Positions 8,733 through 17,194 are shown, numbered from the stretch's first letter. The stretch is DNA of 64,000 nucleotides from SP197 sp965242595 (GCA_965242595.1 OZ251464.1:372001-436000); one strand, 5' to 3'. The notes: a model not told the origin generated them from the letters alone. Translations and numbers: made by a program.

Positions 8733-9375
8733 GTCGCCCCGCCTCCCCGGCGCCGTGTGTCAGGCGCGGCGCCCGGTTGGCGCACACCACATGCCAGCTT
8801 TCGTCGTGGCCGTCCTTGCCGTCGAAATGGTCGATGCGGGTCAGCGACAGGTTGGCAACCGAAAAGCGCAAAGCGCGGGCCGGCTCCAGGTCCAGCGCCA
8901 GGGCCAGCGCCGCGCGCACGGTGCCGCCATGGGCGACGCAGACGATATCCGCCCCGGCCCAGCGCCCGGTCAGCCGCCGCACCGCCCGCCCCGCCCGTTG
9001 GCACAGGTCTGCAAAGCTCTCGCCGCCCGGCACGCGATAGCTGGCGGGTGCCAGCCAGAAACGCTGCGCCGTGGGCAGGGCGCGGATGTCGTCGTAGATC
9101 AGGCCGTGCCAGTCGCCGAAATCCTGTTCGCCCAGCGCTTCCTCCCGCACCGGGGCGATGCGCCGCCCACCGGCGGCGGCGATGGCTTCGGCCGTCTGGG
9201 CGGTGCGGCGCAGGTGGCTCGTCACCCACCGCGCGCGGCGGGGCAGCATGGCGTCCAGCGCCCGGAAGGCGGCCACATCGTCGGTGCAGGCATTGGGGTC
9301 GGTGGCGCCATAAACCCGCCCGCCGGTCTCCGTCACCGGTGCGTGGCGCACCCACCACCAGCGGGTATGCGTCAC
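8710..9375 (-). CDS. cobC: Histidine phosphatase, alpha-ribazole phosphatase-like (CobC)
   Basis: 221-residue phosphoglycerate-mutase-fold phosphatase. The catalytic VRHAPV lies at the N-terminus, with arginine motif SHLRRTAQTA, GESFADL, and the second histidine in VAHGGTVRAAL. Position directly after cobS supports dephosphorylation of alpha-ribazole-5'-phosphate or adenosylcobalamin-5'-phosphate in nucleotide loop assembly. The start is 10 bp from the cobS stop, consistent with one operon. General acid-phosphatase activity cannot be excluded from sequence alone. Confidence 0.87.
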   Translation of the reverse strand: MTHTRWWWVRHAPVTETGGRVYGATDPNACTDDVAAFRALDAMLPRRARWVTSHLRRTAQTAEAIAAAGGRRIAPVREEALGEQDFGDWHGLIYDDIRALPTAQRFWLAPASYRVPGGESFADLCQRAGRAVRRLTGRWAGADIVCVAHGGTVRAALALALDLEPARALRFSVANLSLTRIDHFDGKDGHDESWHVVCANRAPRLTHGAGEAGRRDRGAGD

Positions 9376-9385
9376 CGCCGGTGCC

Positions 9386-10147
9386 TCACAACAGCATCAC
9401 CGGCGCGATCAGAACGCCGATCTCGCTGGCCTGCTGAATGGCGCCCAGCACATCGCCGGTATGGCCGCCGAAATGGCGCCACGATTGCCAGATCATCAGC
9501 CCGGCCGCGCAGCTGCCGATCGCCAGGGCCAGCGCCCCGGCCCAGGGCCACAGCAGCGCCACCGTAAAGGCCAGCCCCAGGGCCACGGCGATGGCGGTCT
9601 GTGCGTTGGAAGGCACGCCGGCGGTGGCGCCCTGGCCGTCGTCCCGGGCCGGCGGCGCGATGCGCAGCGCCACCACGATGGCGGTGCGGGAAAAGGCAGA
9701 GGCCGCCACCAGCGCCGCGCCCGCCGCCAGCGGCTCGCCCAGGGTGGCCAGGGCGCCGATGCGCGCCGCCAGCGCCAGCCCCAGCGCCAGCGCCCCATGG
9801 GCGCCGACCGGGCTGTCGCGCATGGCCTTCAGCTTCAACAGGCGCCGCCCCATGGCGCCAAAGCCGTCGGCGCTGTCGGCCAGGCCGTCCTCGTGCAGCG
9901 CCCCGGTCACCAGCACCAGCGCCAGCACCGCCGCCACCGCCGCCAGCCACGGCCCCAGCCCCAGCGAAAACGCCCCCCAATAGGCCCCGGCACCGATCGC
10001 GCCGATGGCCGCGCCCACCAGCGGAAAGGCCCCGGCGGCCTCGGCCAGCGGCGCCTGGCTGGCGGTCCGGAACGGCAGCCGGGTCAGAAACGCCGCCGCC
10101 GCCCGCAGACGGTCCATGGAGCCGGATTTGCCGTCGCCCTCGCCCAT
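9386..10147 (-). CDS. cobS: Adenosylcobinamide-GDP ribazoletransferase (cobalamin synthase)
   Basis: Integral membrane enzyme joining AdoCbi-GDP and alpha-ribazole. It has 253 residues with the family signatures GALHEDGLADSADGFG and GGHTGDVLGA and about six hydrophobic segments. ATGs at 10147 and 10117 are both possible; the first is used here. It leads cobS-cobC. Upstream on the same strand, 102 bp away, is the viperin-linked XRE gene, so readthrough from that promoter is conceivable. Confidence 0.95.
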   Translation of the reverse strand: MGEGDGKSGSMDRLRAAAAFLTRLPFRTASQAPLAEAAGAFPLVGAAIGAIGAGAYWGAFSLGLGPWLAAVAAVLALVLVTGALHEDGLADSADGFGAMGRRLLKLKAMRDSPVGAHGALALGLALAARIGALATLGEPLAAGAALVAASAFSRTAIVVALRIAPPARDDGQGATAGVPSNAQTAIAVALGLAFTVALLWPWAGALALAIGSCAAGLMIWQSWRHFGGHTGDVLGAIQQASEIGVLIAPVMLL

Positions 10148-10249
10148 GCCCGCTTATCCGCCGCCCCGCCGCCGCGGTCAAGCCGCGCCCGTCGCCATGG
10201 CCGGGCACGCACCCGGATGGCGAGCGCTGCTGACGTCTTCGCCGGAGAC
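10148..10249. other. Intergenic gap, cobS to xre
   Basis: This 102-bp gap contains no gene. It is very G+C-rich near cobS and changes abruptly to less biased sequence at about 10230, which may mark the left edge of the xre-viperin insertion. No clear promoter or terminator was seen. Confidence 0.5.
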
Positions 10250-10645
10250 TTACGTCTCGTCGGAATCGATCGCCGACATGATACCGGCAACGATGCCGCC
10301 AAGGACGGCGCCACCGAGAAACGCCACCGTCGCCGCTTTGGCCTTGCCCCACTTGGCGGTGCTGGCTTGGTCACGGCTGTCGAGCACGTCCACATCCTGT
10401 CGCCGCAGCTCCCGAACGACATCGTCTGCCTGGAGCATCAGCTCCCCAAGGGGCAGGTCCAGCTTGCCTGCGGCCTTGGCCAGCTGGTCCATGGTCAACG
10501 CCGAAGTGCCCGCCTCTATGCGCGACCATGTCGAGCGGCTGACCCCGACATGCCGTGCCATCTCGCCCTGATCTATTTGTTTTTCTTGACGTTTTTGGAC
10601 GATCAAGCGTCCCAGCACCGCTTGGTATGTGGTTTCGCTTTTCAT
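10250..10645 (-). CDS. XRE-family helix-turn-helix regulator with hydrophobic C-terminus
   Basis: 131 residues. The N-terminal HTH_3 domain spans about 9-66 and carries MARHVGVSRSTWSRIEAG. The C-terminus has a Gly/Ala-rich hydrophobic stretch at 105-126 ending in an acidic tail, unusual for a plain repressor. The ATG at 10645 has AAGGGG upstream and is preferred over longer in-frame starts that would run across the operator. The gene is divergent from the viperin gene, with a perfect palindrome between them, so it is likely an autoregulated controller of viperin expression. It might sense membrane or phage state through the hydrophobic tail; that is speculation. Confidence 0.85.
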   Translation of the reverse strand: MKSETTYQAVLGRLIVQKRQEKQIDQGEMARHVGVSRSTWSRIEAGTSALTMDQLAKAAGKLDLPLGELMLQADDVVRELRRQDVDVLDSRDQASTAKWGKAKAATVAFLGGAVLGGIVAGIMSAIDSDET

Positions 10646-10665
10646 GGGGGGCACCCCTTGACATA

Positions 10666-10682
10666 TGTGCATGTCATGCACA
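10666..10682. promoter_or_regulatory. Palindromic operator in the xre-viperin divergent region
   Basis: TGTGCATG-T-CATGCACA is a perfect 8-bp inverted repeat with a one-base centre. It lies 20 bp upstream of the xre start. A TTGACA (10659-10664) on the plus strand overlaps its left side, as expected if XRE binding blocks a promoter reading toward viperin. No good -10 hexamer at proper spacing was found for that TTGACA. Confidence 0.65.
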
Positions 10683-10698
10683 TTCTCATATTGAGGCT

Positions 10699-10726
10699 CA
10701 TGTCGTCCGGGCGGCACATGTCGTCC
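10699..10726. repeat. Direct repeat CATGTCGTCC x2 in the viperin leader
   Basis: The 10-mer CATGTCGTCC occurs at 10699-10708 and again at 10717-10726, 18 bp apart, between the palindrome and the viperin start. It could be a second regulator-binding element; nothing else is known about it. Confidence 0.45.
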
Positions 10727-10764
10727 ACTGGCATTGTGCATCGCCGGCAAGGGGAGAGGCAACC

Positions 10765-11658
10765 ATGAAATCTACATCCGCGACCGGTCCCGGTCAGGAG
10801 TTGTCCGTCAACTACCACGTGATCGAGGCCTGCAATGCTCATTGCGACTATTGCTTTGCCACTTTCCCGCACCTTGGGAAAAACAACAGGCTTTCCGTCG
10901 CCGATCAGGAAAAGCTGATCGATCTCCTGGTTGACGAAGGGGTCCGGAAAATCAACTTCGCAGGCGGTGAGCCTACTCTGGTTCCGGGATTGGGCGCTCT
11001 CTGCGAACGCATCAAGAAGCGAAGCAACAATCGCTGCGCGGTATCCATCGTATCCAACGGCAAGCGTCTTCGCAAGTTGATCGAAGGATGGGGACAGTGG
11101 ATCGACTGGGTAGCTCTGTCTCTGGACTCCGGAGACGACGAAGTGAACGTCGCTTTAGGGCGCACCCGCAAGGGGGGTCCCTATGCGCCGGCGATGCTGG
11201 AGTTGGGGGATATGTTGAAAAGCCATGGCATACGCCTCAAATGCAATACCGTGGTCACCAAGCTCAATGTCAACGAAGACATGAGTGCGGTTATGGCAAA
11301 ATTATCCCCAAAGCGCTGGAAATTGTTCCAGGTTTTGCCCGTAACTGGAGAGAACGATCACAAGATCGAAGGCTTGGCGATCACACAGGAGCAATTTCAA
11401 GGTTTCATTCGGCGCCATCTTCCCTTGCAGGATATGGGGGTGGAACTCGTGCCTGAAGATAACGCCGACATGACCAATTCTTACTACATGATAGGTCCGG
11501 ATGGCCGTTTTTTCTGGCACGAAGAGGCGGGAAGTTCGAGGAGGCTGAAATACGGCGCTCCCATCCTGGAAGTCGGCTTCGGCAAAGCATGGGAGGACGT
11601 GCGTTTCTCGGAAGAGAAATATCGCAACAGAGGAGGGGTGTACAACTGGCTCAGATAA
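10765..11658 (+). CDS. Prokaryotic viperin (antiviral radical-SAM ddhNTP synthase)
   Basis: 297 residues. The radical-SAM cluster motif CNAHCDYC places cysteines at 23, 27 and 30. It is followed by KINFAGGEPTL (62-72), SIVSNGKRLR, DWVALSLDS, EVNVALGR, KCNTVV, KRWKLFQVLPVTGEN, NSYYMIGPDGRFF and a C-terminal RGGVYNW. This series matches animal viperin (RSAD2) almost block for block, which separates it from the general MoaA/NifB-type radical-SAM crowd. Viperins convert a nucleoside triphosphate to the 3'-deoxy-3',4'-didehydro form, which terminates viral RNA synthesis; prokaryotic versions protect against phage. The ATG at 10765 has GGGGAGAGG upstream. No nucleotide kinase neighbours it. G+C is clearly lower than in cobS and cobT on either side. 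The substrate base cannot be read from sequence. Confidence 0.92.
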   Translation: MKSTSATGPGQELSVNYHVIEACNAHCDYCFATFPHLGKNNRLSVADQEKLIDLLVDEGVRKINFAGGEPTLVPGLGALCERIKKRSNNRCAVSIVSNGKRLRKLIEGWGQWIDWVALSLDSGDDEVNVALGRTRKGGPYAPAMLELGDMLKSHGIRLKCNTVVTKLNVNEDMSAVMAKLSPKRWKLFQVLPVTGENDHKIEGLAITQEQFQGFIRRHLPLQDMGVELVPEDNADMTNSYYMIGPDGRFFWHEEAGSSRRLKYGAPILEVGFGKAWEDVRFSEEKYRNRGGVYNWLR

Positions 11659-11825
11659 AGGCGAGCGCCGGTGCCTCGCGATAACCGCTGTCCCTGCCGA
11701 ACGCAGCAACCCTCCGAGGGGCAAGCCCCGCCCCCGCCTCGCCATCCCGCCCCCGCGCTGTTATGAACGTCCTCGCTCCTCCCACTCGCCCCCGTTGGCC
11801 CGCCAACCTCCCCCAGCCCTGCGCC

Positions 11826-12860
11826 ATGCCCCCCGCCTCCTTCGCTGCCATCCGCCGCTTGCTGGCCGCCCTGCCCGGCCCCGACGAATCCGCCCGCCGG
11901 GCGGCAAAGGCGCGCGACGCCTGCCTCACCAAGCCGCCGGGCGCGCTCGGCCGGCTGGAGGAGGTCGTCCTGTGGCTGGCGGCCTGGCAGGGACGCAGCC
12001 CGCCGCGGGCTTCCCGTCTCGCCTTCACCGTCTTCGCCGCCAATCATGGCGTCGCGGCGCGCGGCGTCTCCGCCTTTCCGCCCCAGGTCACGGCCCAGAT
12101 GGTGGCCAATTTCCAGGCCGGCGGGGCGGCCATCAATCAGTTTGCCCGCCTGACCGGCGCCTCGCTGCAGGTGGTGCCGCTGTCGCTCGACCGCCCCACC
12201 CGCGATTTCACCACCGCGCCGGCGATGACCCAGGCGGAAACCTGCGCCGCCTTCGCCGCCGGCTTCCAGGCCATGGGCAAGGCCGATCTGGCCTGCATCG
12301 GCGAGATGGGAATCGCCAACACCACCTCTGCCGCGGCCCTGGCGGCGGTGCTGTTCGGCGGCACGGGCAGCGATTGGGCCGGCCCCGGCACCGGCCTGGA
12401 TACGGCCGGCGTCGCCCGCAAGGCGGCCGTGGTCGATCGCGCCCTGGCCCGCCACCGCGCGCGGCTGGGCGATCCGCTGGCGGCGCTGGCCTGCCTGGGC
12501 GGGCGCGAAATCGCCGCCATGGCCGGCGCCATCCTCGCCTGCCGCTTGCAAAGGGTGCCGGTGCTGCTGGATGGCTATGTCACCGCCGCCGCCGCTGCCG
12601 TGTTGCAGGCGCTGGCCCCGGGCGCCCTCGATCACTGCCTCGCCGGCCATCTCAGCGCCGAACCCGCCGCCGCACGCTTGCTGGCGCGCCTCGCCATCCC
12701 CGCCCCGCTGCTGGCCCTGGAGATGCGGCTGGGCGAGGCCTCCGGCGCTGCCGTGGCGGCGCTGCTGGTCCAGGCGGCGCTGGCCGCCCACACCGGCATG
12801 GCCACCTTCGCCCAGGCCGGCGTGGCCGGCAAGGCGGAGGCGCCCGCCAACGGCGCCTGA
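11826..12860 (+). CDS. cobT: Nicotinate-nucleotide-dimethylbenzimidazole phosphoribosyltransferase
   Basis: Makes alpha-ribazole-5'-phosphate from dimethylbenzimidazole and nicotinate mononucleotide, feeding CobS. Family motifs present: KPPGALGRLE near the N-terminus, FAANHGVAARGVSAFP, GEMGIANTTSAAA, LLDGYVTAAAAA and EMRLGEASGAA, whose first glutamate corresponds to the catalytic base. An in-frame ATG at 11763 would add 21 proline-rich residues; 11826 (MPPASFAAIRRLL) matches usual family starts and gives 344 residues. It is separated from cobS-cobC only by the xre-viperin pair. Confidence 0.93.
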   Translation: MPPASFAAIRRLLAALPGPDESARRAAKARDACLTKPPGALGRLEEVVLWLAAWQGRSPPRASRLAFTVFAANHGVAARGVSAFPPQVTAQMVANFQAGGAAINQFARLTGASLQVVPLSLDRPTRDFTTAPAMTQAETCAAFAAGFQAMGKADLACIGEMGIANTTSAAALAAVLFGGTGSDWAGPGTGLDTAGVARKAAVVDRALARHRARLGDPLAALACLGGREIAAMAGAILACRLQRVPVLLDGYVTAAAAAVLQALAPGALDHCLAGHLSAEPAAARLLARLAIPAPLLALEMRLGEASGAAVAALLVQAALAAHTGMATFAQAGVAGKAEAPANGA

Positions 12861-12876
12861 GCCGCGCCGCCACCGC

Positions 12877-13419
12877 TCACACCGCGATGCCGCACTCGGC
12901 CAGCGCCTCGCGATAATGGGCGCCGTCGGCGGCGGCATAGCAGCAGAACAGCACCCGCGATGGCCTGGCGCTGGCCCGGAGATGGCGGATCGTGGCGCCC
13001 ACGGCGATGCGGCAGGCGCGGGCGATGGGAAAGCCATAGGCGCCGGTGGAGATCGAGGGAAAGGCCACCGTCGCCAGGCCCCGCTCGCCCGCCAGGGCCA
13101 GGCTGTTGCGATAGCAGCTCACCAACAGCCCTTCCTCGCCTTCGCCGCCGCCCCGCCACACCGGCCCCACCGTGTGGACGATATGGCGCGCCTTCAGCGC
13201 AAAGCCCGGCGTCAGCACCGCTTCGCCCGTGGCACAGCCGCCGATGGCCCGGCAGGCCGCCGCCAGTTCGGGGCCGGCCGCCCGATGGATGGCGCCATCG
13301 ACGCCGCCGCCCCCCGCCAGCGCCCGATTGGCGGCGTTGACGATGGCGTCCACCTCCAGCGCCGCGATATCGCCCTGCACCAGGGCGATTCTGCCCGCCA
13401 ACTCCCCATCCTGCGCCAT
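12877..13419 (-). CDS. Macrodomain protein (MacroD-type ADP-ribose hydrolase)
   Basis: 180 residues, one complete macrodomain. The ADP-ribose loop motifs are GDIAALEVDAIVNAANRAL and GGGGVDGAIHRAAG near the N-terminus, with FPSISTGAYGFP in the second half. Such proteins remove O-acetyl groups from ADP-ribose or mono-ADP-ribose from acidic residues. It converges on cobT with 16 bp between stops. Nearby there is no ADP-ribosyltransferase, so a housekeeping YmdB-like role is more likely than a toxin-antitoxin role. Confidence 0.9.
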   Translation of the reverse strand: MAQDGELAGRIALVQGDIAALEVDAIVNAANRALAGGGGVDGAIHRAAGPELAAACRAIGGCATGEAVLTPGFALKARHIVHTVGPVWRGGGEGEEGLLVSCYRNSLALAGERGLATVAFPSISTGAYGFPIARACRIAVGATIRHLRASARPSRVLFCCYAAADGAHYREALAECGIAV

Positions 13420-13535
13420 GGCCCGCGCTCTCCCGTCCGCGCCGCCGCGCCAGGCTGGCCCCGCCCCGCCCCAGGGTCAAGAACGGCGCCCGCCATGTCT
13501 GCTAAGCTTCCGCCACCCCTGCCAGGGCCACCGCC

Positions 13536-15128
13536 ATGCGCGCCTATGCCTCGCCGCCCCGTGCCAGCTGTTACGCCGAAAACGGCATGGCCTGCACCTC
13601 CCACCCCCAGGCCTCGCTGGCGGCCATCGATATGCTGCGGGCCGGTGGCAATGCCATGGATGCGGCCGTGGCGGCGGCCGCCATGCTGGCGGTGGTGGAG
13701 CCCATGTCCACCGGCCCTGGCGGCGATGTCTTCTGCCTGTGGGCGCCCGGCGGATGTGCCGACATCGTGGCCTATAACGGTTCCGGGCGGGCGCCTGCCG
13801 CCGCCCATATCGAACGCCTGCTGGAAAGCGGTATCGCCGCCATCGCGCCCACCGGCCCCCACGCCGTCACCGTGCCGGGCGCGGTCGATGCCTGGTGCCG
13901 GCTGATCGCCGATCACGGGCGCCTGGCCCCGGCCCAGGTGCTGGCCCCGGCCATCGCCGCCGCCCGCGATGGCTATGCGGTGCAGCCGCTGCTGCACGCC
14001 GCCTGGGCCGCCTGCGAGGCCAGGCTGGCCGCCGATCCCCATGCCGCCGCCGCTCTGCTGGTGGATGGCCGCGCGCCCGCCGCCGGTGCCCGGCACGCCC
14101 AGCCACGCCTGGCGGCGACGCTGGAGGAGATCGCCCGCCACGGTCGCGACGGGTTCTACACCGGCTGGGTGGCCGACGACATCCTCGCCCGCCTCCAGCA
14201 GCTGGGCGGCCTCCATACTGCGGCGGATTTCGCCTCTGCGGCCGGCGAATATGTCCAGCCCATCGCCACCGATCTGGCCGGCTTCCGGGTCCACCAATGC
14301 CCGCCCAACGGCCAGGGCATCGTGGCGCTCACCATGCTGAACGTGCTGAAGGGCTGGGACATCGCCGCCATGGACCCGCTTTCGCCCCGGCGCCTGCATC
14401 TCACCCTGGAGGCGGGCCGCCTCGCCTTTCGCGAGCGCGCCGAATATGTCGCCGACCCGGCCATGGCCGATGTGCCGGTGGCTGCCCTGCTGTCCGATGC
14501 CCACGCCCGGGCCCTGCGCGCCGCCATCGACCCCGCCCGCGCCATGGCCGAACCGCCGCCGCTGCTTTCCCTGCCCGCGTCGCGCGATACCGTCTATCTC
14601 TGCGTCGTCGATCGGGAGCGCAACGCCGCCAGCTTCATCAATTCGCTCTACCACCCCTTCGGCTCGTCGCGGCTGGCGCCGAAATCCGGGGTCATGCTGC
14701 ACAACCGCGGCTGCGGCTTCGTGGTGGAGGTGGGCCACCGCAACGCCATCGCGCCCGGCAAGCGGCCCATGCACACCATCATCCCGGCCATGCTGACCCA
14801 GGGCAGGCGCGCCGTGATGCCCTTCGGCGTCATGGGCGGCGATTATCAGCCCTGGGGCCACACCCATCTGCTTCACAACATGCTGCTTCATGGCATGGCG
14901 CCGCAGCAGGCGCTGAACCTGCCGCGCTTCACCCACCGGGGCGGGGCGGCGGTGCTGGAGGCCGGGATTCCCGGCCATGTCATGCAGGCGCTGGCCGGGC
15001 TGGGCCACCGGGTGGAAATCGCGTCCGAACCGCTGGGCGGCGGCCAGGCCATCTGGATCGATTGGCAGCGCGGCACGCTGGCCGGCGGCAGCGAGCCGCG
15101 CAAGGACGGTATCGCCTTGGGCTATTGA
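13536..15128 (+). CDS. Gamma-glutamyltransferase family protein, no signal peptide
   Basis: 530-residue Ntn-hydrolase. It has the large-subunit start (MACTSHPQASLAAIDML, AGGNAMDAAVA, STGPGGDVF), the predicted autocleavage and nucleophile threonine in SRDTVYLCVVD, and the C-terminal PGKRPMHTIIPAM and MGGDYQPWGH. There is no export signal, so it probably acts in the cytoplasm, unlike classical periplasmic GGT. These cytoplasmic forms hydrolyse or transfer gamma-glutamyl groups. The nearby dgcN-dgcA genes suggest the glutamate released may include the D form; that link is inference. Confidence 0.87.
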   Translation: MRAYASPPRASCYAENGMACTSHPQASLAAIDMLRAGGNAMDAAVAAAAMLAVVEPMSTGPGGDVFCLWAPGGCADIVAYNGSGRAPAAAHIERLLESGIAAIAPTGPHAVTVPGAVDAWCRLIADHGRLAPAQVLAPAIAAARDGYAVQPLLHAAWAACEARLAADPHAAAALLVDGRAPAAGARHAQPRLAATLEEIARHGRDGFYTGWVADDILARLQQLGGLHTAADFASAAGEYVQPIATDLAGFRVHQCPPNGQGIVALTMLNVLKGWDIAAMDPLSPRRLHLTLEAGRLAFRERAEYVADPAMADVPVAALLSDAHARALRAAIDPARAMAEPPPLLSLPASRDTVYLCVVDRERNAASFINSLYHPFGSSRLAPKSGVMLHNRGCGFVVEVGHRNAIAPGKRPMHTIIPAMLTQGRRAVMPFGVMGGDYQPWGHTHLLHNMLLHGMAPQQALNLPRFTHRGGAAVLEAGIPGHVMQALAGLGHRVEIASEPLGGGQAIWIDWQRGTLAGGSEPRKDGIALGY

Positions 15129-15143
15129 ACGCCCATCGAACGC

Positions 15144-16388
15144 CTAGGCCGAAACGATCCCGTCCAGGGCGCGGGCCAGCCGCTCCACCTCGTCCAGGCT
15201 GTTGTAGTGGACCAGCGAGCAGCGCACGACGCCCTCGCCGGGCGCAATCCCCAGCGCCTGCAACGCCCTGGGCGCATAGAAATCGCCGGCATTGGCCACC
15301 ACGCCCCGCGCCTCCAGCAGCGCCGGCACCTCGCCCGCGGCGATGCCGTCGATGGTAAAGCTGAAGGTGGGCGCGCGCGCCCGATTGCTGCCCGGCCCCG
15401 GACCCAGCAGGCGCAGCCGGCGGCAGCTGGCGGCGAAATCCAGAAAACGGGCGGCCAGCGCCTGCTCGTGGCGTCCGGCCAGCGCGAACACCTGGCCCAT
15501 GCGCCCGCCCAGGCTTTCTGCCGGCGCGTCCAGATGGTGGGACGCCAGCGCCTCGAAATAATCGCCGATGCCGGCCGCGCCCGCCGTCAGCTCGTGGTTG
15601 GGCGCGCCGGGGTTCAGCTTCAGCGGGATGTCGTCCTCGCCGTGGAAATAGAAATACTGGCCCCTGGCCCGGCGCAGCAGCTCGCGGCGCACATACATGG
15701 CGCCCAGATGGGGGCCGAAGGTCTTGTAAAGGCTGAAGAAATAGACATCGACGCCCAGCGCCTTCACATCGATAGCGCCATGCGGCGCGGCCGCCACCCC
15801 GTCCACGCACACCAGCGCGCCGGCCTCATGGGCCATGGCGGCGAGCTCGGCCACCGGGTTCACCGCCCCGGTGATGTTGGAGGCATGGCAGAAGCAGACC
15901 AGCCGCGTCCGTTCCGAAAGCAGCGCCGCCAGCCCGGCCGCATCCAGCCCGCCCGTCTCCGGGGCCAGCCGCCATTCGCGCAGGGTGGCGCCCGCCTCCT
16001 GCGCCAGGGCGCGCCAGACGCCGTTGTTGGCCTCGTGGTCCAGGTCGGTCACGACGATCTCGTCGCCCGGCGCCAGGCTGTGCTTCAGCGCCGCCGCCAG
16101 CGTCATGGCGTTGCGGGTGGTGGAAGGGCCGATCACCACCTCGTCGCCATCGGCGTTCAGCATCGCCGCCACCGTCGCCTGCCCGCGCCGGATGCGCGCA
16201 CTGGCGTCGCGGGCGATGGCCGCATTGGCGCCGGGCTGCACCTGGCATTCGCGCATATAGCCGGCCACCCGGCGCACCACCGTTTCCGGCACCATGCTGC
16301 CGCCGGCATTCTCCATGAACGCCGGCCCGGCCCCCAGCGCCGGAAAGAAGGAGCGCACGAAATCGAGATCGAGCGGCCTGGCGGTCAA
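15144..16388 (-). CDS. Class V aminotransferase, cysteine-desulfurase-like (PLP)
   Basis: 414-residue fold-type I PLP enzyme. The N-terminal FMENAGGSMVPETV, the substrate loop GPSTTRNA, the histidine DLDHEANNGVW, the cofactor aspartate VCVDGVAAAPHG and the Schiff-base lysine in FFSLYKTFGPHLG identify it. It fits the cysteine-desulfurase-like group that lacks Isc/Suf partners. No iron-sulfur assembly genes are nearby, so the substrate is unknown. It converges on the gamma-glutamyltransferase gene. Confidence 0.85.
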   Translation of the reverse strand: MTARPLDLDFVRSFFPALGAGPAFMENAGGSMVPETVVRRVAGYMRECQVQPGANAAIARDASARIRRGQATVAAMLNADGDEVVIGPSTTRNAMTLAAALKHSLAPGDEIVVTDLDHEANNGVWRALAQEAGATLREWRLAPETGGLDAAGLAALLSERTRLVCFCHASNITGAVNPVAELAAMAHEAGALVCVDGVAAAPHGAIDVKALGVDVYFFSLYKTFGPHLGAMYVRRELLRRARGQYFYFHGEDDIPLKLNPGAPNHELTAGAAGIGDYFEALASHHLDAPAESLGGRMGQVFALAGRHEQALAARFLDFAASCRRLRLLGPGPGSNRARAPTFSFTIDGIAAGEVPALLEARGVVANAGDFYAPRALQALGIAPGEGVVRCSLVHYNSLDEVERLARALDGIVSA

Positions 16389-16476
16389 GGGTGCCTCTCG
16401 AAAGGCGGAAGGCCGCGACGATGCCCGCCCCCCGCCCGTGGCGCAAGCGTCGCCGCGCAGCGCGGCGCACCCGGCC

Positions 16477-16887
16477 TCACGCCTGCCACGGGTTCAGCAG
16501 CTCGACTCCCATGGCGGCGAAATCGGCCACATTGCGGGTGACGAGGGTCAGCCGCCGGTGCAGCGCCGTGGCGGCGATCAGGCTGTCGATGGCGGCAACA
16601 TTCCCCCGCCTCGCCACCAGCCGCCCCCATTCCCCGGCGACGCCCCGGTCCACCGACAGCACGCGGTCCTCGAACCAGGCCGGCAGTTCGGTTTCCAGCC
16701 ACAGGGCCAGCCGGGCGCGCTTGCGGCCGTCGCCCAGCTTCTCGATGCCCTTGCGGATCTCGCCCAGGGTCAGGACGCTGACGAACAGGGTTTCGGGCGG
16801 TGTCGCGTCGAGCCAGGCCAGGACTTGCGGCGCCGGGCGCGACTTCACCGGTTCCGACAGGGCGCAGGTATCGATCAGGAAACTCAC
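16477..16887 (-). CDS. vapC: PIN-domain ribonuclease toxin (VapC family)
   Basis: 136 residues. The expected acidic active-site residues are seen: Asp in FLIDTCALSE, Glu in LTLGEIRKGIEKL, and Asp in NVAAIDSLIAATAL followed by TRNVADF. Such toxins cut tRNA or rRNA. The start overlaps the antitoxin stop by ATGA, so the two are coupled, with antitoxin first. Confidence 0.92.
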   Translation of the reverse strand: MSFLIDTCALSEPVKSRPAPQVLAWLDATPPETLFVSVLTLGEIRKGIEKLGDGRKRARLALWLETELPAWFEDRVLSVDRGVAGEWGRLVARRGNVAAIDSLIAATALHRRLTLVTRNVADFAAMGVELLNPWQA

Positions 16888-17141
16888 AGATCGACCGGGC
16901 GCGCGGGCGAGCGGTCACGCTCCAAATCCAGCGCCACATCCGCCAGCGGCGAGGCCCGCAGCAGGGCGGCAAGCGACGGTTTCGGCTGCCGCAGACGGTC
17001 ATAGTCGGCGGCCGACAGCACCACCGCGGCGCGGCGCCCGCGCACGGTGACGGCCTGCGGCCCATGCCTGGCGGCATCGCGCACCAGGGCGCTGAAATGC
17101 GCCTTGGCCTCCTGCAGTTGCCAGCGATTCGCAGTGCTCAT
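16884..17141 (-). CDS. Phd/YefM-type antitoxin for the PIN toxin
   Basis: 85 residues: WQLQEAKAHFSALVRDA and VTVRGRRAAVVLSAADYDRL are typical of the Phd/YefM DNA-binding fold, and the C-terminal tail should bind the toxin. The ATG at 17141 has AGGAGG upstream. It is the first gene of the pair and sits directly behind a promoter (17167-17194), so it probably represses itself with the toxin. Confidence 0.9.
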   Translation of the reverse strand: MSTANRWQLQEAKAHFSALVRDAARHGPQAVTVRGRRAAVVLSAADYDRLRQPKPSLAALLRASPLADVALDLERDRSPARPVDL

Positions 17142-17166
17142 GGCATCCTCCTGACTACTCTGACCA

Positions 17167-17194
17167 GTTATATCGCGCCTCTGCCTCGTTGCAA
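17167..17194 (-). promoter_or_regulatory. Sigma-70-like promoter of the toxin-antitoxin pair
   Basis: On the minus strand, TTGCAA (17194-17189) and TATAAC (17172-17167) are separated by 16 bp, 26 bp before the antitoxin ATG. Repeated CTGAC words just downstream (17152-17165) may serve as the operator. Confidence 0.55.
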
